DNA from: Candidatus Zixiibacteriota bacterium
GTDB lineage: Bacteria; Zixibacteria; MSB-5A5; GN15; PGXB01
Assembly (NCBI GenBank): GCA_020345705.1
Contig: CP070766.1
Location: 947,747-960,169, forward strand
DNA: 12,423 nt
Direction of reading: 5' to 3'
In this document: positions 1-6,832 of the stretch, in pieces
How positions within the stretch are numbered: position 1 is the first letter of the stretch
How the letters are laid out: each line of letters begins with the position of its first letter
The notes under the pieces: model-generated
Told to the model about the DNA's origin: nothing
The model's input: only the letters and a program-made list of their open reading frames with translations
Databases searched by the model: none
Program-made: the position numbers and the translations under genes

Positions 1-134
1 GTTGTGAATGAAATCGAAAATTGCCAGTTGTTCCGACGATTTTTTCTGAGGAGTTTTTGACAAATGGTGGTCTTACCCCCGCCCGAAGGGGATGAGACAA
101 TAATGATTTTGCCTTTTATTTTTTTCTTCTTCAC
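1..134 (-). CDS. gmk: Guanylate kinase, N-terminal part (runs off the window)
   Basis: Guanylate kinase phosphorylates GMP to GDP with ATP in the cytoplasm, an essential step of guanine nucleotide synthesis. Only the first 44 codons are present; the rest lies left of position 1. Translation from a GTG at 134 gives a lysine-rich start, then a beta strand (KGKIIIVSS) and a P-loop of the form SPSGGGKTT at residues 15-23, with the phosphate-binding lysine at 21. The first glycine of the usual GPSG loop is a serine here. The GTG lies 16 bases after the yicC stop; the frame has no ATG nearby, and a TTG inside the yicC end is an alternative start. No clear ribosome binding site precedes the GTG. The yicC-gmk order is common in bacteria and supports the call. 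Identification rests on the P-loop and on context, since the GMP-binding and lid regions are missing. Confidence 0.85.
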   Translation of the reverse strand, partial: MKKKKIKGKIIIVSSPSGGGKTTICQKLLRKNRRNNWQFSISFT

Positions 135-150
135 GCGTGAAGAGATCTTG

Positions 151-1026
151 CTATTCAATATTCTGAACCTGCTCCCGCATCTTTTCAATCTCTTCTTTCA
201 ATTCGACCACCAGATGCGATATTTTAGTATTGCTGGCTTTGGCGCCGATCGTGTTGGCCTCCCGATTGAGTTCCTGCAAGAGGAAGTTCAGTCTCTTACC
301 GATCGGACCGCTCTTGCGCAGGCTCGCCCGAAACTGCTTTATATGACTGATAAATCTGACACATTCTTCGGTTATATCACATCTTTCAGCCAGATAAGCG
401 ATTTCCTCCTCCAGCCGAGCCTCATCGGGAATGTTGGTGCTCAGCACTTCGGCCAGCTTCTGTGACAGCTTTTCTCGATACGCCGCAACATTATCGGGGC
501 ATTGCTCGCCGACTTTTTTAATTCCGTCTTCCAGAAGCTTGAGCCTTTCGATCATATCAGCCTTCAGATTCGCCCCCTCCCTCTTGCGCATCGCGACCAG
601 ATCACCCAACGCCCTGTTGACGACGGTTTTCATGAACGGCCAGATCTTCTCCTCGATTTCCTCTGATTTCTCTACTTTGAAGACATCAGGAAACGTCAGA
701 AGGTGTCCCACTTCGATCTCACCGGCCAGATTGTACTTTTTCTTGAGCTCGGAGGCGCGGCGGTTTAACTCGTCGGCCAGGGTAAGGCTGACGACCAATT
801 TGTCGATGCCGATGCCGTAATCCTCATAGTTGATCGCGAGGATGACCTTGCCCCGGCTCACCTTGGACCCAATCAAACCCTTGAACTTCGGCTCAAGAAA
901 CGAAATCTGTTTCGGGAGTCGAAAGCCGAACTCCAGGAAACGATTGTTGACCGAAGATATCTCAACCGAAATGCCGATGTTCTTGTTTTTCAAATCGGCT
1001 TTGCCGTAACCTGTCATTGATTGCAT
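151..1026 (-). CDS. yicC: YicC/YloC-family endoribonuclease
   Basis: A 291-residue protein with the full family length. The N-terminal YicC domain opens with the family signature SMTGYGKA (residues 3-10) and a motif of the SVNNRFLE type near residues 25-32. The C-terminal domain (DUF1732) carries the conserved RKSGPIGKRLNFLLQE stretch starting at residue 237, followed by NREANTIGAKA. Characterised members in Escherichia coli and Bacillus subtilis are endoribonucleases involved in RNA turnover; that function is inferred here from the family. The ATG at 1026 is preceded by a GGATGG sequence at suitable distance. The gene has its own promoter in the 64-base gap after the transporter gene and is followed 16 bases later by gmk, so yicC and gmk probably share a transcript. 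Confidence 0.95.
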   Translation of the reverse strand: MQSMTGYGKADLKNKNIGISVEISSVNNRFLEFGFRLPKQISFLEPKFKGLIGSKVSRGKVILAINYEDYGIGIDKLVVSLTLADELNRRASELKKKYNLAGEIEVGHLLTFPDVFKVEKSEEIEEKIWPFMKTVVNRALGDLVAMRKREGANLKADMIERLKLLEDGIKKVGEQCPDNVAAYREKLSQKLAEVLSTNIPDEARLEEEIAYLAERCDITEECVRFISHIKQFRASLRKSGPIGKRLNFLLQELNREANTIGAKASNTKISHLVVELKEEIEKMREQVQNIE

Positions 1027-1060
1027 AAATACACCATCCAGCTAAAAGAACCAGCCAGTT

Positions 1061-1088
1061 AAAATATCATCAAATCGCCTTTTGTCAA
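1061..1088 (-). promoter_or_regulatory. Sigma70-like promoter for yicC-gmk
   Basis: On the minus strand a perfect TTGACA (-35, positions 1083-1088) is followed after 16 bases by TATTTT (-10, positions 1061-1066, four of six matches to TATAAT). It starts two bases after the stop codon of the transporter gene and would give a leader of about 30 bases before the yicC ATG at 1026. It suggests yicC is not solely dependent on read-through from the transporter. This is pattern matching only. Confidence 0.6.
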
Positions 1089-1090
1089 CT

Positions 1091-2527
1091 CTAATGACGA
1101 AAGCTTTTTGCATTTGCATTCAAATTTTTTCCGCGTGACATGCTGAATACTATCGCCAGAAGAATCGCGAATATTATAATTCCGTAAACCGAACGATATC
1201 CGTAAATAAAGGCCGCGGTTGTATCCGACGTATCCCTGGCGTATGCATTACGGTAAAGAGTGAAAATCGCCACCGAGACACCTACTCCAAGGGTAATGCC
1301 GAGAGTACGAATGGTTGCCAGAATCCCGGAGGCTGTTCCTAATTGATATTTATGCACCGAACCCATAATACAGGACGTATTCGGTGTGCTGAAAAAAGAC
1401 ATCCCGACACCGACCAGAAGAAGGGGCATCACGATATCAGCAACCGTCGCATCATAGCCGAGGCCGCGGAAAAGCATGATGCCCGCCGCCATGAGGGTCG
1501 CCCCCGACGTGGAGACAATGCGGGCCTGCACTTTGTCGGACAGGTACCCCGCCATAGGTGCCAGCACGAATCCGCAAACTGGGATGATCATGAGAAACAG
1601 TCCGACCTGCTGAGGTTTCAAGGCCTTGATCTCCTCAAGATAGAACGGAAGCAGGATCGTCACCGATATCAACGAGATAAAAACCAGCAGCATGGCCAGA
1701 CCGGCGAACACAAAAATTCTGTTGTGAAATATCTCCACACCTATAAAGCGCGTTGACGGTTTGTTTTCCAGATAGAAAAAGAGAACAAAAAACAGTCCCG
1801 AAACGGCCAGCAGAGCCGACATTTCGCCGAGACCAAGCATATCGCGGCTGTAAAGGAGCAGCGATATCATCATCAGCAACAATCCCAGCGAGAGCGCCGC
1901 GGCCCCGGGAACATGAATTTTTTTGTCAGGGTCCGAAATCGGAAAGCCGCCCAGAAATTTCTGAGTGAAATATATTCCCACAATACATACCGGAACGTTC
2001 ACAAAGAATATCCAGCGCCAGCCGGCCAGACTGATGATGAATCCGCCTAACGGCGGTCCCAACATTAAGCCCGTCGAAACCACCATAGCAATAACGCTCA
2101 GGCCTCTCCCCCGCTCCGTCTCGGGAAAACTGCGCGTAACCAGCGCCGGCCCGACTGATACCAGAAGTGCGGCGCCGACACCCTGAACGGCGCGGGAGAT
2201 TATCAGCATATAAATATTGAACGACAGCCCGCACAGTATCGAGCCGAGCATGAAGACGGTATATCCGTACCGATATGAAAACTGGAAACCCTTCCGTTCC
2301 GACACCGCCCCGAAAACCATCAGCAGTGAGAAAACCGCAATTGCATAGGACAGTACGACCCATCCGACCGTATTGACCGTTGTGGCCAGGTCTCGGCTGA
2401 TGGTCGGCAGCGAGACATTGACGATGGAAGCATCAAGAGTCCCCAGAAAAGTCCCGAGACCGGTAATCACGAGCGCCTTATGTTTGTATTGAGAACAGTC
2501 TTCCATAGCAGCATCAATAACCGGCAA
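1091..2527 (-). CDS. MFS multidrug exporter, DHA2 (EmrB/QacA) type, 14 TM segments
   Basis: A 478-residue integral membrane protein with about 14 hydrophobic segments, the layout of the DHA2 drug:proton antiporters of the major facilitator superfamily. Helix 1 contains LGTLDASIVNVSLPTI (28-43), matching the family motif with the conserved Asp at 32. Motif B (R112, Q115-G116-x-G118) lies at helix 4, and the antiporter motif C (GLMLGPPLGG, 153-162) in helix 5. Motif A between helices 2 and 3 is weak (GAVSERKGF). Substrate cannot be told from sequence; proton-driven export of drugs or other small molecules is the family expectation. The start is uncertain: the frame opens at a TTG (2527) with a weak AGG ahead of it, and an ATG at 2506 gives the more usual short N-terminus. 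The gene diverges from the ECF sigma gene. No terminator separates it from yicC. Confidence 0.9.
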   Translation of the reverse strand: MPVIDAAMEDCSQYKHKALVITGLGTFLGTLDASIVNVSLPTISRDLATTVNTVGWVVLSYAIAVFSLLMVFGAVSERKGFQFSYRYGYTVFMLGSILCGLSFNIYMLIISRAVQGVGAALLVSVGPALVTRSFPETERGRGLSVIAMVVSTGLMLGPPLGGFIISLAGWRWIFFVNVPVCIVGIYFTQKFLGGFPISDPDKKIHVPGAAALSLGLLLMMISLLLYSRDMLGLGEMSALLAVSGLFFVLFFYLENKPSTRFIGVEIFHNRIFVFAGLAMLLVFISLISVTILLPFYLEEIKALKPQQVGLFLMIIPVCGFVLAPMAGYLSDKVQARIVSTSGATLMAAGIMLFRGLGYDATVADIVMPLLLVGVGMSFFSTPNTSCIMGSVHKYQLGTASGILATIRTLGITLGVGVSVAIFTLYRNAYARDTSDTTAAFIYGYRSVYGIIIFAILLAIVFSMSRGKNLNANAKSFRH

Positions 2528-2551
2528 GACAACCTGTCGTTTTAAAAAAGG

Positions 2552-2577
2552 TTGACAATATGGCTACAAATCATAAT
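2552..2577 (+). promoter_or_regulatory. Possible promoter ahead of the ECF sigma gene
   Basis: The 138-base divergent intergenic region (2528-2665) contains a perfect TTGACA at 2552-2557 and CATAAT at 2572-2577 (five of six matches to TATAAT). The spacer is only 14 bases, shorter than the usual 16-18, so the pair may not work as a standard sigma70 promoter. No clear ECF-type autoregulatory promoter was seen. Confidence 0.3.
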
Positions 2578-2665
2578 CTTTTGCCTGATTTGAGTCAATG
2601 ATTTATTTTTAAACAGGATTCAGACCTCGGCGTCTAATAAGTGCCGACTGAGAATGCCGGTCTAA

Positions 2666-3229
2666 ATGAAGGCAGACCATAAGGAGCTGGTCGATAGAAT
2701 TGTTGGTGGAGACCGACAGGCTTTCGAAGAACTGATAAGGAGGTTTAAGAGAAAGATATATTCGGTCGCCTTTAAGATGCTGGGGAATCATCTGGATGCC
2801 GATGAAGTAACGCAGGAAACCTTTGTAAGGATTTACGAAAGGAGAAAGGAACTAAAATCCGTTAAATATCTGCCCGGTTTCATCCTGCGTATCGCGACCA
2901 ATTATTCCATCGATCTTATCAGAAGGAGACAAAAAGGATTTGTTTCGGTTGATGATCTGGTGTATCTACCCGACGTGCAGACGGAACTGGCCGGCCGAAT
3001 AACAAGTCCCGAGCAAGGCGTTAAAGATACTGAAATAATGACGGCGGTGAAAATGGCGATACAGAAACTACCCCCGAGACAGAAGCTGGCGATCATTCTT
3101 CATGATATTGAAGGATACTCCAAGGCTGAGATTGCAGATGCTTTGCAATGCCCCCAGGCAACCGTCCGCTCCAATCTGCATATTGCCCGCTCAAAGCTGA
3201 AGAAGTGGTTGGCCAAGGAGTTTAAGTGA
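2666..3229 (+). CDS. ECF-type RNA polymerase sigma factor
   Basis: A 187-residue protein with the two-domain build of group 4 (extracytoplasmic function) sigma factors. Sigma region 2 spans about residues 16-87, with the core-binding and -10 recognition part around DADEVTQETFVRIYE and LRIATNYSIDLIRRR. A linker follows, then sigma region 4 at about 131-182, with a helix-turn-helix (SKAEIADALQCPQATVRSNL, 152-171) that should read the -35 element. Regions 1 and 3 are absent, as expected for ECF factors. It would direct RNA polymerase to a small regulon when released from its anti-sigma factor. The next gene, starting eight bases after the stop, is a zinc-binding anti-sigma factor. No strong ribosome binding site precedes the ATG. 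The signal and regulon are unknown. Confidence 0.95.
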   Translation: MKADHKELVDRIVGGDRQAFEELIRRFKRKIYSVAFKMLGNHLDADEVTQETFVRIYERRKELKSVKYLPGFILRIATNYSIDLIRRRQKGFVSVDDLVYLPDVQTELAGRITSPEQGVKDTEIMTAVKMAIQKLPPRQKLAIILHDIEGYSKAEIADALQCPQATVRSNLHIARSKLKKWLAKEFK

Positions 3230-3236
3230 GGAATAT

Positions 3237-3803
3237 ATGACCTGTAACCGTGCCAAATTTCTGTTCGATGATTATCTCTTTAACCGGCTGGACCCGGAGA
3301 CAACGGCCGCGCTGGAGGAGCACCTCCGCACGTGCGCTACATGCCGGGATGCTCTTGAGAATGAGAAAGCGCTGGTAGGACTTGTTCAGGCGGACAGAAC
3401 TCCCGAACCGGGCGATGAGTACTGGGGCAGTCTGGAAAAAGTGATTCTGGCGCGAACCGTTCGCAGGATTGAACCTGCCGCTGTCGAAACGGACATTTCA
3501 AAGGGGAGCCGATGGCGTACACTGCTCAACTACGTGGTTCCGCTGGCCGCCTCAATTGCACTGCTGGCCGGGGCCCTTACCGATCTGGGATTGAAGCCGC
3601 GCGGAACGGCCGTATCCGATTTGTCTGTCCTGGGCGCCGAGACCGGCATCGCTTCGGATGCCGAGGCTCTTTGCCTGAATGTTCAGATCAAATCGCACCT
3701 TCTTGGTTCTGTAATCATGTCGCCGCCGGGCTCTGCCGGGCGGGGCATTAAAGTGAGTCAAATGACTATTATCAAGGATGTACCCGACGAGCATGAAAAG
3801 TAA
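3237..3803 (+). CDS. Transmembrane zinc-binding (ZAS) anti-sigma factor
   Basis: A 188-residue protein. The N-terminus carries a ZAS anti-sigma domain: Cys3 plus the H-x3-C-x2-C motif at His29, Cys33 and Cys36, in helical surroundings (LDPETTAALEEHLRTC). One transmembrane helix follows at about residues 96-114 (LLNYVVPLAASIALLAGAL). The remaining 70 or so residues would be extracytoplasmic, with no recognised sensor fold. The inferred role is to hold the upstream sigma factor at the membrane and release it when an envelope or redox signal is sensed. The zinc ligands could act as a thiol switch, as in some ZAS proteins, but this cannot be decided here. The gene follows the sigma gene by eight bases with a GAGG just ahead of the ATG, and its 3' end overlaps the next gene. 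Confidence 0.88.
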   Translation: MTCNRAKFLFDDYLFNRLDPETTAALEEHLRTCATCRDALENEKALVGLVQADRTPEPGDEYWGSLEKVILARTVRRIEPAAVETDISKGSRWRTLLNYVVPLAASIALLAGALTDLGLKPRGTAVSDLSVLGAETGIASDAEALCLNVQIKSHLLGSVIMSPPGSAGRGIKVSQMTIIKDVPDEHEK

Positions 3804-4644
3804 GCTTGCCAAACATATTCTCATGCTGTTGACGGCCGGCGTTCTGGTCAACGGCTGCGGCGAGGAGAACAAGGAAGTCCGCCTGGCGCTCAAGTTTTCA
3901 CCGGACAAGATTTATCATTTTGCCTATGAAAACAAGTCGAGCGCCGTCGCCCGCGAGAACGGGAGATTTCTCTATTCGAACGATATCACCAACAAAGTGC
4001 GCTACACCCAGGAAGTCGTCGAATCCATTGACAGCACCCGAGCCCGAATTCATTATACGTACACGTCGATCAAGGAGAACGTCCTGAAGGAGGACTCCAC
4101 CAGAATTGACACTACCGAGGAGACCTGGAGCACCGACTATGTCACCGCTTCCAACGGAAAGATAGTCGAGGTGCTGCCGCTGGGCGATGTCTCGCAGGAG
4201 TCGATCGATTATTTTACAAAACTGTTCGAGCAAACCTCACCGATGTTTCCGGAGGAGCCCGTTCCGGTGGGCTACACCTGGTCCCATACGGTCAAAGTGA
4301 TGCTTGACGAAGGTGCGACCGATGCATCAACGACGTATAAAGTCAAATCGCTGGTTCGCGAAGCCGGTTATGACTGCGCCGTAATCGAGTACACGGGCAA
4401 TATGCTTGTCCCTTACAGGCAGAAGTGCGACGAAAGCGGCACCGGTTATATCACCGGCAGTGATCGTATCGAGGCGGACGGGGTCGTGTATTTCGCCTAT
4501 ACCGAGGGCATCATCATCAAGGAATATGAAAACTCCACCCTCCTGCGTGAGGGAACCCTGATTCGCGATGAAAAAAAAGTGAGCTTTACCGTTGACTCCA
4601 AGACAAGCTACACCTGCCGTTTGACGGAGATTGAGCCCAAATAA
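3793..4644 (+). CDS. Probable lipoprotein of unknown function, third gene of the ECF operon
   Basis: From the ATG at 3793 this is a 283-residue protein with a lysine-containing n-region, a hydrophobic stretch (HILMLLTAGVLV) and a cysteine at the end of LVNGC, consistent with a type II signal peptide. Asn at -2 is unusual for a lipobox. An in-frame ATG at 3778 would add five residues. The gene overlaps the anti-sigma gene by 11 bases, so translation is probably coupled. The mature part looks rich in beta strands and has repeated Y-x-Y/T-x-T patterns and a phrase EEPVPVGYTWSH. This recalls uncharacterised lipoproteins of the DUF6263 kind (LPxxPVKVGDSW-like), though I hold that resemblance loosely. 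There are two cysteines near the middle (C-A-V and QKC) and one near the end. Its place suggests a cell-envelope protein controlled by, or signalling to, the sigma/anti-sigma pair. No enzyme motif is visible. Confidence 0.8.
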   Translation: MKSKLAKHILMLLTAGVLVNGCGEENKEVRLALKFSPDKIYHFAYENKSSAVARENGRFLYSNDITNKVRYTQEVVESIDSTRARIHYTYTSIKENVLKEDSTRIDTTEETWSTDYVTASNGKIVEVLPLGDVSQESIDYFTKLFEQTSPMFPEEPVPVGYTWSHTVKVMLDEGATDASTTYKVKSLVREAGYDCAVIEYTGNMLVPYRQKCDESGTGYITGSDRIEADGVVYFAYTEGIIIKEYENSTLLREGTLIRDEKKVSFTVDSKTSYTCRLTEIEPK

Positions 4645-4674
4645 AGCACCCCCGAAATAATCTATCAGACGGAC

Positions 4675-4696
4675 GCGGCCGCTCGGCCGCTTTTTT
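4675..4696 (+). terminator. Intrinsic terminator of the ECF operon
   Basis: A GC-only stem of six pairs (GCGGCC 4675-4680 with GGCCGC 4685-4690) around the loop GCTC is followed directly by six T residues (4691-4696). It sits 30 bases after the lipoprotein stop codon and should end transcription of the sigma operon before deoB. Confidence 0.85.
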
Positions 4697-4697
4697 C

Positions 4698-4727
4698 TTG
4701 TGACCCGCGCGGTGATTTCGGTAAATT
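4698..4727 (+). promoter_or_regulatory. Weak candidate promoter for the deoB operon
   Basis: TTGTGA (4698-4703) and TAAATT (4722-4727) are separated by 18 bases, each matching four of six consensus bases. The -10-like element ends six bases before the deoB ATG, so a transcript from it would be leaderless or nearly so. It is the only space between the terminator and the gene, so some promoter is needed here unless transcription reads through. Confidence 0.25.
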
Positions 4728-4733
4728 GGCAAT

Positions 4734-5918
4734 ATGCTTCGCCGGGTCATCATTATCATCCTCGATGCCTGCGGTGTCGGTGAATTGCCCGACGCCGACC
4801 GCTACGGCGATCGCGGCGCCGCCACCGTTCCCAACGTCGCCCGCGAGCTTGGCGGTCTGAGCATGCCCAATTGCCGAAAGCTCGGCCTGGGCAATATCAC
4901 GGCCATAAGCGGGGTCGAACCGAGCGAAAGACCGGCCGCGCTCTGGGGTAAAATGGCTGAGCAATCGGCGGGAAAAGACTCAACTTCGGGCCACTGGGAA
5001 ATCGGCGGCATCATATTGAAAAAAGCTTTCCCGGTTTATCCGAACGGCTTTCCGGCAGGGCTTGTCGCCGAGTTCGAAAAAAGGGCGGGCGTCAGGACCG
5101 TTGGCAATGTCCCCGCCAGCGGGACGGAGATAATCAAACAGTTGGGCGGGCGCCACGTTCAGACAGGCGAGATTATACTTTATACTTCGGCGGATTCAGT
5201 CTTTCAGCTGGCGGCCCATGAAGACGTCTTTCCCCCCGAAAAATTATACGAGATATGCCGTATCGCCAGGGAATTTCTCCAGGGAGAACACGGTGTCGGG
5301 CGCGTGATCGCCCGACCATTTGTCTGCGAAAAAGGCAGCTTCACCAGAACTGTCAACCGCAGGGATTTCTCTATGGAACCGCCCGACGATACCATCCTGG
5401 ACAGATTACACAAAGAGTCTATACCAACCGTCGCCATTGGCAAAATATCTGACTTGTACGCCGGGCGCGGGATAAGCAGGGCAGTCAAAGCCAAAAATAA
5501 CGCGGAAGTGATGGATAAAGTGATTGACGAAATGGATAAGACCGATTACGGTTTGATCTTTGCGAATCTCGTGGATTTCGACATGCTCTGGGGACACCGC
5601 AACGATACCGCCTCATTCGGGAAAGGTCTCGAGTATTTCGACCGGAGACTTCCCGAAGTGCTTAACAGATTGAACAATAACGATCTCCTGATAATCACCG
5701 CCGACCACGGCTGTGACCCGACTATCAAACACTCCACCGATCACACCCGTGAGTATGTCCCGCTTCTGGTTTACAGCATAACGATGACCGCTGCCGATAG
5801 TCTCGGAACGCGAAAGACATTCTCCGATATCGCCCGAACCCTTGCGGAAATCTACGGCATCGACTATACTTTCCCCGGTGACAGCTTTTTTAAAAATATA
5901 TTGCACGCGTCAGGCTGA
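4734..5918 (+). CDS. deoB: Phosphopentomutase
   Basis: A 394-residue enzyme of the alkaline phosphatase-like superfamily, close to the usual length for bacterial phosphopentomutase. It interconverts (deoxy)ribose 1-phosphate and 5-phosphate with bound Mn2+. Visible landmarks are the N-terminal metal-binding strand IIIILDACGVG with Asp11, the phospho-acceptor loop GKDSTSGHWE (80-89) containing the Ser/Thr cluster, the cap-domain insert in the middle, the LVDFDMLWGHRND stretch, and the C-terminal metal site ITADHGCDPT (Asp324, His325) plus His337 in the STDHTREYVPLL region. All expected metal-site motifs appear intact. No ribosome binding site is visible before the ATG. The gene begins a tight plus-strand run: deoC follows after 18 bases and uses the product. 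No nucleoside phosphorylase gene is in the window, so the supply of deoxyribose 1-phosphate must come from elsewhere. Confidence 0.95.
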   Translation: MLRRVIIIILDACGVGELPDADRYGDRGAATVPNVARELGGLSMPNCRKLGLGNITAISGVEPSERPAALWGKMAEQSAGKDSTSGHWEIGGIILKKAFPVYPNGFPAGLVAEFEKRAGVRTVGNVPASGTEIIKQLGGRHVQTGEIILYTSADSVFQLAAHEDVFPPEKLYEICRIAREFLQGEHGVGRVIARPFVCEKGSFTRTVNRRDFSMEPPDDTILDRLHKESIPTVAIGKISDLYAGRGISRAVKAKNNAEVMDKVIDEMDKTDYGLIFANLVDFDMLWGHRNDTASFGKGLEYFDRRLPEVLNRLNNNDLLIITADHGCDPTIKHSTDHTREYVPLLVYSITMTAADSLGTRKTFSDIARTLAEIYGIDYTFPGDSFFKNILHASG

Positions 5919-5936
5919 TGGAACCCGAGGATTAAG

Positions 5937-6620
5937 ATGATAGAAGAACTCAATCGCTATTTTGACCATTCCCTGCTGACCCCCGAAACCGACGAGAAGG
6001 CCATTATCAATCTCTGCCGGGAAGCCGCAGAATATGAGTTCTTCGGGATAGCCATCAATCCGTACTGGGTTACCCTGGCCGGAAAAGAGCTGGCCGGTTC
6101 GAACGTTAAGATAATCTCTGTCTCCGGTTTTCCGCTTTCGGCGAGCACGACCGAAATAAAAGTGGCCGAAGCTATCAAGGGGGTCGAGGACGGCGCCCAT
6201 GAAATCGACATGGTCGCCAACGTCGGGCTGCTGGTGTCAGGCCGGTATAAAGAAGTCGAAAATGAAATATCTCAGGTAAGGAAAAACCTGCCGGGTGAAA
6301 TCATCCTGAAAGTAATAATCGAAGCCCCCAAAATAACTCCTGAAGCCCAGGTGGGGGCGGTAAAGGCGATCATCAACGCCGGTGCCCAATTTGTCAAAAC
6401 CTGCACCGGTTTTTTCGGCGGCGCCGCCGTCGAGGTCGTCAAACGCCTGCATGAAGCCGCCAATGGCCAACTTATGGTCAAGGCATCGGGCAGCATCAGA
6501 ACTCTGGCGCAAACCGGGGCGCTCATTGCAGCCGGGGCGGACAGAATAGGCTCCTCGGCGTCGGTTGAGATTATGAAAGAATATCAGAATGTCGCGCCGG
6601 TAGATAACCGAAGCGCATGA
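5937..6620 (+). CDS. deoC: Deoxyribose-phosphate aldolase
   Basis: A 227-residue class I aldolase of the DeoC family, which cleaves 2-deoxyribose 5-phosphate into glyceraldehyde 3-phosphate and acetaldehyde. The Schiff-base lysine is Lys154 in FVKTCTGF. The other catalytic residues are Asp91 in HEIDMVANVG and Lys182 in MVKASGSIR. The N-terminal FDHSLLTPE and the GFPLSAST loop match the family, the latter with Ser where Gly is common. The substrate-pocket strand reads GIAINP, so the cysteine often found there (VCVNP) is missing; this is a common kind of family variation and should not abolish activity. A GAGG lies six bases ahead of the ATG, one of the clearer ribosome binding sites in the window. 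It works directly after deoB, feeding deoxynucleoside carbon into glycolysis. Confidence 0.95.
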   Translation: MIEELNRYFDHSLLTPETDEKAIINLCREAAEYEFFGIAINPYWVTLAGKELAGSNVKIISVSGFPLSASTTEIKVAEAIKGVEDGAHEIDMVANVGLLVSGRYKEVENEISQVRKNLPGEIILKVIIEAPKITPEAQVGAVKAIINAGAQFVKTCTGFFGGAAVEVVKRLHEAANGQLMVKASGSIRTLAQTGALIAAGADRIGSSASVEIMKEYQNVAPVDNRSA

Positions 6621-6631
6621 GTACATGAGCT

Positions 6632-6829
6632 ATGGCAAAACAGGGCAAAAGTGAATCGACCGGCAAACCTCACCTCGGAGTCATATTCAAATGCTGCCGG
6701 ATTTACTCTAGAATATATCTTAACAGGAAGGGCGACGCCTTCGTCGGCTGGTGCCCCAAATGCGCCGCCAGGCTTGAAATCAGGGTTTCGCCCACCGGAT
6801 CGAAAGAACGGTTCTTTACCGCAGAATAG
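6632..6829 (+). CDS. Small four-cysteine (zinc-ribbon-like) protein
   Basis: A 65-residue protein with a polar N-terminus, then VIFKCCRIYSRIYLNR, then VGWCPKCAARLEIRV and a charged tail ending RFFTAE. The four cysteines are Cys21, Cys22, Cys41 and Cys44, so a CC...CPKC metal site is likely, although the first pair is adjacent and not spaced as in a classic CxxC ribbon. The layout of a short strand-rich core between the pairs resembles small conserved hypothetical proteins found in other uncultured or planctomycete-like bacteria; I recognise the style but no function. The gene starts 11 bases after deoC and ends three bases before the archaemetzincin-like gene, so it is almost certainly co-transcribed. 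Its position between two zinc-binding proteins suggests a protein- or nucleic-acid-binding accessory role. Confidence 0.75.
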   Translation: MAKQGKSESTGKPHLGVIFKCCRIYSRIYLNRKGDAFVGWCPKCAARLEIRVSPTGSKERFFTAE

Positions 6830-6832
6830 TCA

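Noticed and set aside
64..820. Plus-strand open frames opposite yicC and gmk (64-465 and 431-820).
   Set aside because: They are antisense to clearly recognised genes, and their translations show no family features.
1926..2363. Second minus-strand frame inside the transporter gene (145 residues).
   Set aside because: It is an alternate-frame shadow of the transporter, whose own frame has 14 helices and family motifs.
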